Of a stretch of DNA of 64,000 bases, positions 52,401 to 60,060 are shown in pieces. Origin of the DNA: Acidisoma sp965199065 (GTDB taxonomy: Bacteria > Pseudomonadota > Alphaproteobacteria > Acetobacterales > Acetobacteraceae); the NCBI RefSeq assembly GCF_965199065.1, contig NZ_CBDAQN010000003.1, positions 1,922,001 through 1,986,000 on the forward strand, in the 5' to 3' direction. The notes under the pieces were generated by a model. It saw nothing but the letters and a program-made list of their open reading frames with translations. It had not been told where the DNA came from and ran no database searches. The translations under genes were made by a program, and so were the position numbers. Within the stretch, counting starts at the first letter, position 1. The number at the start of each line of letters is the position of its first letter.

Positions 52401-52765
52401 ACCGTTGCGCGGCGGAACGGCGCCAGCTCCTCCTCGAGGATCGGATCGTAGGTGAACGGAAACGATTCCGCCTCGGGCTCGAGGAAGAAGTCGAACGGGT
52501 TGATGGTCGCCATGTCGGCAACGAGATCGACGGTGACGTTGAACTCCGAAACCTTCTCGGGGAAGACCACGCGGGCCTGGAAGTTGCCCTGCGGGTCCTG
52601 CTGCCAGTTGAGGAAGTGCGGCTCGGGCGTGACCTTCAGCGAGTAGGAGAGGATCGGCGTGCGTGCATGAGGCGCCGGGCGCAGCCGGATGGTCTGCGGG
52701 CCGAGGCTGACCGGGCGATCGTAGCGGTAGCTGGTTCGATGGGTCAGGGCGGCGTGGATCGACAT
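49466..52765 (-). CDS. Transglutaminase-like plus DUF2126 fusion protein
   Basis: An 1099-aa cytoplasmic protein. Residues 1-290 carry the TG-N beta domain and a transglutaminase core with Cys180 in TGSCRDSAWVL, His229 in DLHAWAEVYL and Asp245 in GFDATSG. From about residue 310 to the end is DUF2126 (GEPTFVSASDMEAGEWTTEA onward), whose conserved blocks resemble amidoligase/glutamine-synthetase-like catalytic folds. It is the first gene of the operon, followed 38 bp later by the ATP-grasp/alpha-E gene. It could both join and trim a peptide-like product. Biochemistry not established. Confidence 0.92.
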   Translation of the reverse strand: MSIHAALTHRTSYRYDRPVSLGPQTIRLRPAPHARTPILSYSLKVTPEPHFLNWQQDPQGNFQARVVFPEKVSEFNVTVDLVADMATINPFDFFLEPEAESFPFTYDPILEEELAPFRRATVPGPELLNLLAAIPPKAEKTVDLLVEINRMLAARIAYIVRLEPGIWSPEETLAKATGSCRDSAWVLVNLLRHLGFAARFVSGYLIQLVADQKPVEGPSGPTSDFTDLHAWAEVYLPGAGWIGFDATSGLMAGEGHIPLAASPDPISAAPISGLVEKCETTFDFAMGVTRISETPRTTKPYTDAAWQDILRAGARVDRALTAGDVRLSMGGEPTFVSASDMEAGEWTTEALGPSKRRMAGRLLRRLVPLWSPGAALQYGVGKHYPGEQLPRWALHAHWRRDGEPVWTNPELLATDDDHDTATVADAARFAAVLAERLQIDPQLVIQAYEDVHYFLWRESRLPANVVTEDAKLRDPLERARMARVFGHGLGSTVGSVLPLRRVEDGDGRRWQSGKWFLREGPMFLVPGDSPVGFRLPLESLPWADPSHIPYQTERDPFSTRPALPPHLNDGRQDRLRVGPSPISPRAWERPKPGQEEPDLIRTAMAVEARNGHIHVFFPPLYEAEDWIDLAAAIEATAQEMGRKIFLEGYPPPSDERLLSFSVTPDPGVIEVNVHPATSWAQQVERTEQLYEVAREEGLATEKFMLDGRHIGTGGGNHVVMGGIEVPDSPFLRRPDLLKSLLGFWQNHPSLSYLFSGLFIGPSSQHPRIDEARQDSLNELDIAFSQISPFKETPPWLTDRLFRNILADMTGNTHRTEFSIDKMYAPDAIGGRRGLVEFRAFEMPPHAQMSLAQTLLMRSAVAAFWQKPYERRLVRWGARLHDEFMLRHYVERDLEDALATLAEFGFPVPAEWFAPHLEFRFPAIGSVAAHGAQLELTHALEPWHVLGEDPAAGGTVRYVDSSVERLQAKVQGWVEERFILACNGVAVPLQPTDNLGEYVGGIRYKAWNPPSALHPTIKAQSPLVFDIYDRWSGRSLGGISYHVSHPGGLSYDRFPVNANEAEARRRSRFSINRHTAGAMQEPRGSAGPEHPRSLDLRRFA

Positions 52766-52911
52766 GGGGCGGGCTCTTCCTCGCGAGCGGGCGGGCTTGG
52801 TCAGGCTGGCTTCCGGCGTGGAGCCTGCCTGACAACGCGATCCGGGTCGATGGTCGGAATGATTTCAGCAGCGATAATAGCAGGCCGGCGCAGTCTGCCG
52901 AGGATCGCGGG

Positions 52912-53832
52912 CTACGCCGGTTTGGCCTGCTTCTGAATGGCGCCCGTCATTGGAATGAAGAAAACGCCGACGTCACGTCGGGAATGGATCTTGCCGTTCG
53001 CATCCTTGGTGTAGACGTAGAGCACCTGGCCGCGCTTGAAGGGCTGGCCGATGGGAATGATCATCCGGCCGCCCGGCTTCAGCTGTTTGAACAGGTTCGG
53101 CGGCGCGAACTCGGCGGCGCAGGTCACGATGATGACGTCGAAACCCTCGGTCACCTCGGGCCAGCCGTAATAACCGTCACCGACACGGGTCGCGATGTTG
53201 TCGTAGCCGAGCGGACGGAAGATGTGGGAGACGGCGTGGCCGAGCGGCTCGATGATCTCGATCGAATACGCCTGCTTGACGATGCGCGACAGCAGGGAGC
53301 TTTGAAAGCCGCTGCCGGTGCCGACTTCCAGCGACACCATGCCGGGCTTCGGGCGCAGCAGCTGGGTCATGTAGGCTTGGCCCAGATAGTCGGAGAGGGC
53401 CGAGCCGTAGCCGATCGCCCAGGGCTTCGGCTTGGTTTCATAGGCTTCGGACGGCGCGGCGACGTGGCCCTCATACATGTAATGGAAGTACTCGCGGGGC
53501 ACCTGCTCGAAGGCGCCAAGCACGGCGGGGTCGGCCGCTCCAAAATGCGCCTTGAGGTAACTGTCGATCAGCGCGATGGCTGCCGGCTTGCGGGCCTGGA
53601 TGGCGTCGAACTCTTCCTGCGAGATCGTCGTCGGGCGTCCCGAGGAGGCCATGGCCTGCGTGTAGCGGGCGAGCGTCCAGGGCTGGCCCTCGGTTTCGGT
53701 CGCGTACGCGGGCAAAGCGGGCAGCGCCAGCGCCATGCCGGCCGCCGCGAGCCATTGGCGGCGTCCCAGGGCAAGCCCCGTCGCTTGATCTTCACCTTGG
53801 GCAAAGCCCGTCATTTCATCTCTGCTGGCCAA
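52912..53832 (-). CDS. Tat-signal protein-L-isoaspartate O-methyltransferase-like protein
   Basis: A 306-aa protein with a twin-arginine signal (LGRRQWLAAAGMALALPALP, Arg24-Arg25, cleavage after AYA near 44). The SAM-dependent methyltransferase domain has motif I LEVGTGSGFQSS near residue 168-178, then IVKQAYSIEIIEPLG, GDGYYGWPEVTEGFDVIIV and LKQLKPGGRMIIPIG, the order of the isoaspartyl methyltransferase family. PCMT is normally cytosolic where SAM is available, so a Tat-exported form is odd. It lies upstream of the transglutaminase operon on the same strand, with a 146-bp gap. Confidence 0.85.
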   Translation of the reverse strand: MASRDEMTGFAQGEDQATGLALGRRQWLAAAGMALALPALPAYATETEGQPWTLARYTQAMASSGRPTTISQEEFDAIQARKPAAIALIDSYLKAHFGAADPAVLGAFEQVPREYFHYMYEGHVAAPSEAYETKPKPWAIGYGSALSDYLGQAYMTQLLRPKPGMVSLEVGTGSGFQSSLLSRIVKQAYSIEIIEPLGHAVSHIFRPLGYDNIATRVGDGYYGWPEVTEGFDVIIVTCAAEFAPPNLFKQLKPGGRMIIPIGQPFKRGQVLYVYTKDANGKIHSRRDVGVFFIPMTGAIQKQAKPA

Positions 53833-53915
53833 GGTGGCCTCCGTCGCGGTTCGAGCGGTGCATGATGCAAAGCTCGTTCCGGGTCAACGATGCCGCAGGG
53901 AGTACAGCGGGTTCG

Positions 53916-54881
53916 TCAGGCGGGCTGTTCCAGCGTCGCCATCATCTCGCGCCACTCCCGCGCCGACAGTCCGCTCTCCGGCTGCTCGACCTTTTCGCCC
54001 GCCAGCATGCGGCGGAGCACGGAGAGCATCGGCGCCGAGAAGCTGTGGGCGCCGAGCCGGTAATCGCGGTACGCCTGTGCCGCAATCGGCACCCAGGCCT
54101 CGACGATCTCCAGCATCGCCTCGGCATAGACGCGGATCTCGTACTGGGCGTGGCTGTCGGCGCGCAGTGACAGGAAGTGGAAGAGGTTGTGTAGGTCGGT
54201 CTTCCAGTACCACTGCGTGTAGGTATTGAGCGTGAGGTTCATCCGCGCCAGTTCGCGCGCCAGCCCCTGCCGGTCCGGGTCTGCGGGCTTCTCCGCGCTC
54301 TCCTCGTTCAGCAGCCAGGCGTAGTGGTCGTAGGAGCGTTCTGCATCGGTGCGCAGCAGCGCCAGCACGCGAGCCGCTTCATCGCCTTCCAGCACCGCCT
54401 CCCGACCCTGCCTGTTGACGGTCGATTGCGCGGCGAGCTGGGCAGGGTCGGGGATGTAGAACTCCCGGTCCATGACCGAGTAGCGCGCGGAATACTCGTT
54501 CACGCTTGCCATCCGATGCCGGATCCACTGCCGGGCGATGAAGATCGGCAGCTTCACGTGGAACTTGATCTCGCACATCTCGAACGGCGTCGTGTGCCGG
54601 TGGCGCATGAGGTAGCGGATGAGGCCGGCATCCTCGCTGACCTTGCGGGTGCCGCGGCCATAGGAGACGCGCGCCGCCTGCACGATGGCATGATCGTCGC
54701 CCATGTAGTCGATGACGCGGACGAAGCCGTGGTCCAGCAGCGGCACCGCTTCATAGAGTTTCGCCTCGAGTGCCGGTACCGTCGCCCGGAGGGTTTTGTA
54801 GACCGTTTCGGGAGCCGCGGGGATAGTGATGGTCTGGTCTTCGCTCAGGCTCACGCCATGCCTCTTCTCTTCAACGTCCAT
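53916..54881 (-). CDS. thyX: Flavin-dependent thymidylate synthase ThyX
   Basis: A 321-aa tetrameric enzyme making dTMP from dUMP with FAD, NADPH and methylenetetrahydrofolate. The ThyX signature is complete as RHRMASVNEYSARYS at residues 121-135. Other family segments include YMGDDHAIVQAARVSYGRGT and the C-terminal AQAYRDYRLGAHSFSAPMLS. I use the ATG at 54881, which has no clear ribosome binding site; a GTG nine codons later follows AGAAGAGG and may be the real start. A longer open frame upstream runs antisense through the tmRNA and is rejected. Confidence 0.95.
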   Translation of the reverse strand: MDVEEKRHGVSLSEDQTITIPAAPETVYKTLRATVPALEAKLYEAVPLLDHGFVRVIDYMGDDHAIVQAARVSYGRGTRKVSEDAGLIRYLMRHRHTTPFEMCEIKFHVKLPIFIARQWIRHRMASVNEYSARYSVMDREFYIPDPAQLAAQSTVNRQGREAVLEGDEAARVLALLRTDAERSYDHYAWLLNEESAEKPADPDRQGLARELARMNLTLNTYTQWYWKTDLHNLFHFLSLRADSHAQYEIRVYAEAMLEIVEAWVPIAAQAYRDYRLGAHSFSAPMLSVLRRMLAGEKVEQPESGLSAREWREMMATLEQPA

Positions 54882-54896
54882 GGGGGCTATATGGCA

Positions 54897-55192
54897 TTCG
54901 CTGGCTTGCCGGCTATGGCGATAAACGGTGTTCGGAATAAACGTAGTGGACCCGGGGGCAGTACCCGGCGCCTCCACCAGATATCTCGGCGGATTTTGCC
55001 GAGGGGCTTACGGGGGCGACACAGGCTCGACACGCGTGGTAAAGGTACACCTTTTGCCCGGCATGATTCCGCCGTTATCGGGTCGTTTTACAAATGCCAA
55101 TGACAATCATGAGGCATTCGCTGTCGCTGCGTAAGCAGTGACAAGCGCGGTTCGGGGGGCACCGGGCAACAGAAGCCCCCTACTATTTGATC
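54897..55192 (+). ncRNA. ssrA: Alphaproteobacterial two-piece (circularly permuted) tmRNA
   Basis: Transfer-messenger RNA that rescues stalled ribosomes. The acceptor piece comes first and ends CGCCTCCACCA at 54969-54979, with a T arm CCGGG-GGCAGTA-CCCGG just before. After a short processed loop the coding piece starts GGGGGCG at 55012-55018, pairing with CGCCTCC to make the 7-bp acceptor stem with one G-U. The tag frame and a GGGGGC/GCCCCC pseudoknot-like helix follow. The order acceptor then coding is the permuted form of Alphaproteobacteria. Outer ends are approximate. sspB lies downstream. Confidence 0.9.
55096..55134 (+). other. tmRNA tag-peptide reading frame (ANDNHEAFAVAA-stop)
   Basis: GCC at 55096 is the resume codon, followed by a frame coding ANDNHEAFAVAA and ending in TAA at 55132-55134. 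The ANDN start and AVAA end match alphaproteobacterial tags such as the Caulobacter one, which ends FAVAA. The ANDN part is the expected SspB contact and the terminal AA the ClpX contact. Confidence 0.88.
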
Positions 55193-55318
55193 CACAAACG
55201 GGCCGGATCTGGTCGTCGGAAAGCTCTTGCCTTACGCGGGAGGCTCTTTATGCCCAGGTTATGACCTTCAGCCGGCGCCCGCGCCGGTCATTCGGACGGT
55301 CGAGATGGAGAAGCGTCA

Positions 55319-55831
55319 GTGACAGAAGAGCCGAGCGACCCTCCCCCAAGCCTGATACCCTACGAGGGCTGGCTCGAAGAGGCGCAGCGGCAGGTCGTGG
55401 TGCGCGCCCTCACCTTTGCGGGAGAACAGGGGCTGCCCGGCGGCCACCACTTCTATCTGACCTTCCGCACGGATTATGCCGGCGTGCATATTCCTGCGCG
55501 GCTTCTGGCCCAGTATCCGGAAGAGATGACCATCGTGCTTCAGCACCAGTTCTGGGACCTGAAAGTCGATGAGGACCACGTGCTCACCGTCGGCCTGTCG
55601 TTCTCCGGCATTCCCTCGACGCTGGTGATCCCCATAGGCGCCATCATCGGCTTCGCCGATCCGCATGCGCGCTTCGGATTACGCATGCAGCCGTCGGCGC
55701 TGGACGAGGATGCGCCCGAGGAAGCGGCGGTGCTCGAAAGCCCTCCGGCGTCCGAAGCTGCCGAGACGCCGGAGGCGCCGCAGGTGGTCAGTCTGGATGC
55801 ATTCCGCCGCCGCACGCCGCCCAAGGAATAG
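55319..55831 (+). CDS. sspB: ClpXP adaptor SspB, alpha type
   Basis: A 170-aa adaptor that binds the tmRNA tag and delivers tagged proteins to ClpXP. The folded domain (YEGWLEEAQRQVVVRALTFA; FYLTFRTDYAGVHIP; LSFSGIPSTLVIPIGAIIGF) fits the Caulobacter-type SspB, and an acidic disordered linker ends in VVSLDAFRRRTPPKE, the ClpX-binding tail. It starts with GTG after GGAGAAGCGTCA. It lies 127 bp after the tmRNA, so the tag and its reader are neighbours. Confidence 0.9.
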   Translation: MTEEPSDPPPSLIPYEGWLEEAQRQVVVRALTFAGEQGLPGGHHFYLTFRTDYAGVHIPARLLAQYPEEMTIVLQHQFWDLKVDEDHVLTVGLSFSGIPSTLVIPIGAIIGFADPHARFGLRMQPSALDEDAPEEAAVLESPPASEAAETPEAPQVVSLDAFRRRTPPKE

Positions 55832-55924
55832 CCGCACGTTCCGGCGCTATTTCCCCAACAGTCACAACTAAGGTATTGCCAACCCTTTGACGCCTCGCCT
55901 GCATCGCCATCAAAGGGCTGAGCT

Positions 55925-56320
55925 ATGCGCTTCACCGTCGACCGGATCGATCACATCTCCCTCACCTGCGGCGACATCGAAACTACCGCATCGTGGTTTC
56001 AGCGCGTGCTCGGCATGGATCGGGAGGAGTTCGGCGTCGACGGGCGGACGGCGCTGAAGTTCGGCGGCCAGAAAATAAACCTATACACGGCGGACGAGGA
56101 CCTCACGCTGACCGGCGCCTCGGCTGGCCCCGGCACGGCCACCATCTGCTTCGTCACCGCGGTCGGCACGCAGGACATTGTGACACACCTCACAACCTGC
56201 GGCGTCTCGGTCGAGAAAGGCCCGGTCAGCCGGCTCGGCGCCCTTGGTCCGATGAGTTCGGTCTACTGCCGCGATCCGGATGGCAACCTCATCGAGTTGT
56301 CCTCCTACCTCGAAGACTGA
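55925..56320 (+). CDS. VOC-family protein
   Basis: A 131-aa single-domain vicinal-oxygen-chelate protein. The start FTVDRIDHISLTCGDIETTA and the end SVYCRDPDGNLIELSSYLED are typical, with His11 and the C-terminal Glu as probable metal ligands and a second His-like position lacking. Enzymes in this fold act as lyases, dioxygenases or drug-binding proteins. It lies 8 bp before queA on the same strand but has no known link to queuosine. Substrate unknown. Confidence 0.85.
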   Translation: MRFTVDRIDHISLTCGDIETTASWFQRVLGMDREEFGVDGRTALKFGGQKINLYTADEDLTLTGASAGPGTATICFVTAVGTQDIVTHLTTCGVSVEKGPVSRLGALGPMSSVYCRDPDGNLIELSSYLED

Positions 56321-56328
56321 CCGCGACG

Positions 56329-57366
56329 TTGCGTCTCGCCGACTTCGACTTCGACCTCCCGCCCGAGGCCATCGCGCAGCATCCTGCCCGCCCGCGGGAC
56401 GCTGCCCGGCTCCTGCACGTGGCCGCCGACCGGCTCGATGACCGCGTTGTCCGCGACCTTCCCGATCTGCTCGCGCCCGGCGATATCCTCGTCTCCAACG
56501 ACACCCGCGTGATCCCGGCTCAACTCCAGGCCCGGCGTGGGGAGGCCCGGATCGGCATCACGCTCGACCGCCCTCTGGCCGACGGCTCGTGGCAGGCGCT
56601 CGCACGGAACGCGAAGCGGCTTCATCCCGGCGACGTGCTGGCCTTCGAGGGCGCGGAGCTTTCGGCGACTGTCGAGCATCGCCGGCCCGACGGCAGCGTC
56701 GCCCTGCGCTTCAACCGCGATGGTGCGGCCTTCGCGGCGGCTCTCGAGCAGGCCGGCGCACTTGCCCTGCCGCCCTATATTGAACGGCCGGAGGGTCCCA
56801 CGACCGAGGATGCAGCTGATTATCAGACGATCTTCGCGGAGGCCGAGGGCGCGGTCGCGGCTCCCACGGCGGGGCTCCATTTCACGCCCGAACTGCTGGC
56901 GGCGCTCGATGCCCGCGGTGTCGCGCGGGCCACGGTAACCCTGCATGTCGGCGTCGGCACCTTCCTGCCCGTGCGGGTAGACGACGTTGCCGAGCATCGC
57001 ATGCATGCCGAACGCGGTATCATCTCCCCGGAAGCGGCGGCCGCCATCAACCGCGCCCGCGCCGCCGGTGGGCGAGTGGTCGCGGTCGGCACGACCAGCC
57101 TGCGCCTGCTGGAAACGGCGGCCGATGCCTCCGGCGTGCTGCATGCGTTCGCGGGCGACACGAACATCTTCATCCTGCCCGGCCATCGCTTCCGGATCGT
57201 CGACCGCCTGATGACCAATTTCCACCTCCCGCGCTCCACGCTGTTCATGCTGGTCGCGGCCTTCGCCGGGCTCGACCGCATGCGGGAGGCCTACGCTCAC
57301 GCCATCGCCACCGGCTACCGCTTCTTCTCCTACGGCGACGCCTCCCTGCTGGAGCGCGCGGAGTGA
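56329..57366 (+). CDS. queA: S-adenosylmethionine:tRNA ribosyltransferase-isomerase QueA
   Basis: A 345-aa enzyme that transfers and isomerises the ribosyl part of SAM onto preQ1-modified tRNA, giving epoxyqueuosine. The start is FDFDLPPEAIAQHPARPRDA; VSNDTRVIPAQL, AAPTAGLHFTPELLAAL, GVGTFLPVRVDDVAEHRMHA and TNFHLPRSTLFMLVAAFAG are family blocks. I start at TTG 56329 (MRLADFDF); the frame is open much further but that part is a shadow of the VOC gene. The stop overlaps the tgt start (GTGA). First of four queuosine genes. Confidence 0.95.
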   Translation: MRLADFDFDLPPEAIAQHPARPRDAARLLHVAADRLDDRVVRDLPDLLAPGDILVSNDTRVIPAQLQARRGEARIGITLDRPLADGSWQALARNAKRLHPGDVLAFEGAELSATVEHRRPDGSVALRFNRDGAAFAAALEQAGALALPPYIERPEGPTTEDAADYQTIFAEAEGAVAAPTAGLHFTPELLAALDARGVARATVTLHVGVGTFLPVRVDDVAEHRMHAERGIISPEAAAAINRARAAGGRVVAVGTTSLRLLETAADASGVLHAFAGDTNIFILPGHRFRIVDRLMTNFHLPRSTLFMLVAAFAGLDRMREAYAHAIATGYRFFSYGDASLLERAE

Positions 57367-58481
57367 GCCTCGGCTGGACGCTCGCGGCGACCGACGGCGC
57401 GGCCCGAGCCGGCAAGCTGCACACCGCGCATGGTTCAGTGCCGACGCCGACCTTCATGCCGGTCGGCACGGCCGCCACGGTCAAGGCCATGACGGCGGAG
57501 GCTGTCCGGGCAACGGGCGCGGGCATCGTGCTCGGCAATACCTACCATCTCATGCTGAGGCCGGGTGCCGACCGCGTCGCGGCCTTCGGCGGGCTGCACC
57601 GGCTGATGGACTGGCCGGGGCCTATTCTCACCGACAGCGGCGGCTTTCAGGTCATGTCGCTGGCGGGCCTGCGGAAGCTCGATGCCGATGGCGTCACCTT
57701 CCAGTCCCATCTCGACGGCAGCCGCCACCGGCTGACGCCCGCGATCTCGGTCGGCATCCAGCACAAGCTCGACGCCACCATCACGATGGTGCTCGACGAA
57801 TGCCCGCCGTTCCCGGTGACGGAGGAGCAGGCGCTGGCGTCGATGGAGATGTCGATGCGCTGGGCGGCGCTCTCCCGCGAAGCCTTCGTCCCCCGCGAGG
57901 GTTACGGCCTCTTCGGCATCGTGCAGGGCAGCGTCTTCCCGGACCTCCGCCGCCGCTCGATCGAAGCGCTGATGGCGATCGGCTTCGAGGGTTACGCACT
58001 CGGCGGCCTCGCCGTCGGCGAGGGACAGGCGACGATGTATGCCATGATCGAGGCGACGGGCGACCTCATGCCCGCCGACAAGCCCCGCTACCTCATGGGC
58101 GTCGGCACGCCGGACGATCTGCTCGGCTCCATCGCGCGCGGCATCGACATGTTCGACTGCGTCATGCCGACGCGCGCCGGGCGCACCGGCCGCGCCTACA
58201 CCTCCCGCGGCGTGCTCAACCTGCGCAACGCCCGCTTCGCGAACGAGGACGGGCCGCTCGATCCGGGCTGCACTTGCCTCGGCTGTCGCCGCCACGTGCG
58301 CGGCTACCTGCATCATCTTTTTCGCGCGGAAGAGATGCTCGGGCCGATGCTGCTGACCTGGCACAATCTCACCTATTACCAGTCGGTGGTGGCGGGTGCC
58401 CGCACCGCGATCCTGGAGGGCCGGCTCGCGGCCTACAGCGCGGCGGTCCGCGCGGCCTGGGCTGAAGGAGACCTTCGATGA
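57363..58481 (+). CDS. tgt: Queuine/preQ1 tRNA-guanine transglycosylase Tgt
   Basis: A 372-aa TIM-barrel enzyme that exchanges G34 of Asn, Asp, His and Tyr tRNAs for preQ1. Asp91 in LTDSGGFQVMS and the catalytic Asp region DMFDCVMPTRAGRTGRAYT are present. The zinc site is CTCLGCRRHVRGYLHHLF (three Cys, one His). It starts with GTG in a 4-base overlap with queA and its stop overlaps queF. Length is normal. Confidence 0.96.
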   Translation: MSLGWTLAATDGAARAGKLHTAHGSVPTPTFMPVGTAATVKAMTAEAVRATGAGIVLGNTYHLMLRPGADRVAAFGGLHRLMDWPGPILTDSGGFQVMSLAGLRKLDADGVTFQSHLDGSRHRLTPAISVGIQHKLDATITMVLDECPPFPVTEEQALASMEMSMRWAALSREAFVPREGYGLFGIVQGSVFPDLRRRSIEALMAIGFEGYALGGLAVGEGQATMYAMIEATGDLMPADKPRYLMGVGTPDDLLGSIARGIDMFDCVMPTRAGRTGRAYTSRGVLNLRNARFANEDGPLDPGCTCLGCRRHVRGYLHHLFRAEEMLGPMLLTWHNLTYYQSVVAGARTAILEGRLAAYSAAVRAAWAEGDLR

Positions 58482-58942
58482 GCGATACATCCTACGCGGG
58501 CTTGACGCAGCTCGGTCATGAAGCGCGTCCTGCCGATAGGCCCGAGGATGCGGTGCTGGAGCGTGTGCCCGCCCCCGCACAGGGCCAGGATTACGTGGTG
58601 CGCTTTACGGCGCCGGAATTCACTTCGCTCTGCCCGATGACGGGCCAGCCGGATTTCGCTCATATCGTGATCGACTACATCCCCGGTGAATGGCTGGTGG
58701 AGAGCAAGTCGCTGAAGCTGTTCCTTACCAGCTTCCGCAACCACGGCGCCTTCCACGAGGGCTGCACCATGATGATCGCGCAGCGGCTGATCGACCTGCT
58801 CGGCCCACGCTGGCTCCGCATCGGCGCCTATTGGTATCCGCGTGGTGGCATCCCGATCGACGTGTTCTGGCAGACCGGCGCGCCGCCGGCCGGCGTCTTC
58901 CTGCCCGACCAGGGTGTGCCGACGTATCGCGGCCGGGGATGA
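58478..58942 (+). CDS. queF: NADPH-dependent 7-cyano-7-deazaguanine reductase QueF
   Basis: A 154-aa type I QueF that reduces preQ0 to preQ1. Cys52 in FTSLCPMTGQPDF forms the thioimide, Asp59 follows, and the NADPH motif ESKSLKLFLTSFRNH is at 75-89. The ATG overlaps the tgt stop, and the stop overlaps the queG ATG. It supplies the substrate for Tgt. Confidence 0.96.
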   Translation: MSDTSYAGLTQLGHEARPADRPEDAVLERVPAPAQGQDYVVRFTAPEFTSLCPMTGQPDFAHIVIDYIPGEWLVESKSLKLFLTSFRNHGAFHEGCTMMIAQRLIDLLGPRWLRIGAYWYPRGGIPIDVFWQTGAPPAGVFLPDQGVPTYRGRG

Positions 58943-60060
58943 ACACTGCCGCCGAGATCCGAACCCGCGCGGAGGCCCTTGGCTTCGATGCGGTTGGTTT
59001 CGCCCGCGCTGAACTCGGGCCCGAGACGGGCGCGCGGCTGCAGGAGTTCCTCGACGCCGGACATCATGGCGAGATGGGCTGGCTCGAGGCGCGGGCCGAT
59101 CAGCGTGCCGATCCCCATAAGCTCTGGCCAGAGGTTCGCAGCGTCATCGCGCTCGGCATGAGCTACGCTCCCGAGGGGGACGCGCTGGCGACAGTCGGGC
59201 TCCCGGATCGCGGCAACATCTCCGTCTATGCCCGCAATCGCGACTACCACGATGTCATCAAGGGCCGCCTCAAGCATCTGGCGCAGTTCATCGTCTCGCG
59301 GGCTCAGACCGAGGTGAAGGTTTTCGTCGACACGGCGCCGGTCATGGAGAAGCCTCTGGCGCAAAGCGCCGGGCTCGGCTGGCAGGGGAAACACACCAAC
59401 CTCGTTTCCCGCACGCATGGCTCGTGGCTCTTCCTTGGCGAAATATTCACAACACTTGAACTACCGCCGGACCCTCCGCATGCCGACCGCTGCGGCAGCT
59501 GCACGCGCTGCATGGCGGCCTGCCCAACGGCTGCTATCCCGACGCCGTACCGGCTGGAGGCCACGCGCTGCATCAGCTACCTCACCATCGAGCATGCCGG
59601 TCCGATCCCGGAGGAACTCCGCGCGCCGATGGGCAACCGCATCTACGGCTGCGACGATTGCCTCGCCGTATGTCCCTGGAACCGGTTCGCGCAAGCCGGG
59701 CGCGAGGCCAAGCTTGCCGCGCGCGCTGATCTGGAAGCCCCCGCTTTGGCGGCATTGTCGCGCCTCGACGATGCGGGTTTCCGGGCGCTTTTTGCAGGCT
59801 CGCCCGTCAAGCGGATTGGCCGCAACCGCTTCCTTCGCAACGTCGCCATCGCCATCGGCAACAGCACCGACCCAACTCTGCTGCCGGAGGTCCGCCGGCT
59901 GGCGGATGAGCCCGATCCGGTTCTCGCCGAGGCCGCCCACTGGGCGGTGCAGCGGCTCTCCCCCGTTGATGCCGCGTTGGAACGGCCTATAGGTGGCCCA
60001 AAGATTGGAGAGGAAACCTCACCATGTCCGCATTGCGGTCCGGTGTCCGCCACCTGCTGA
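58939..60060 (+). CDS. queG: Epoxyqueuosine reductase QueG
   Basis: A 373-aa cobalamin-dependent iron-sulfur reductase, last step to queuosine. The first cluster motif is C185-x2-C188-x2-C191-x3-C195P; the second uses C238-x2-C241-x3-C245P. Asp131 in FVDTAPVMEKP is the proposed acid. The C-terminal HEAT-like region follows. The ATG overlaps the queF stop. The last 37 bp overlap the start of the next gene, and the final residues (SPCPHCGPVSATC) are probably a by-product of that overlap. Confidence 0.95.
   Translation: MNTAAEIRTRAEALGFDAVGFARAELGPETGARLQEFLDAGHHGEMGWLEARADQRADPHKLWPEVRSVIALGMSYAPEGDALATVGLPDRGNISVYARNRDYHDVIKGRLKHLAQFIVSRAQTEVKVFVDTAPVMEKPLAQSAGLGWQGKHTNLVSRTHGSWLFLGEIFTTLELPPDPPHADRCGSCTRCMAACPTAAIPTPYRLEATRCISYLTIEHAGPIPEELRAPMGNRIYGCDDCLAVCPWNRFAQAGREAKLAARADLEAPALAALSRLDDAGFRALFAGSPVKRIGRNRFLRNVAIAIGNSTDPTLLPEVRRLADEPDPVLAEAAHWAVQRLSPVDAALERPIGGPKIGEETSPCPHCGPVSATC

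Noticed and set aside
54882..54977. N-terminal extension of ThyX
   Set aside because: It runs antisense through the tmRNA acceptor piece and has no similarity to ThyX.
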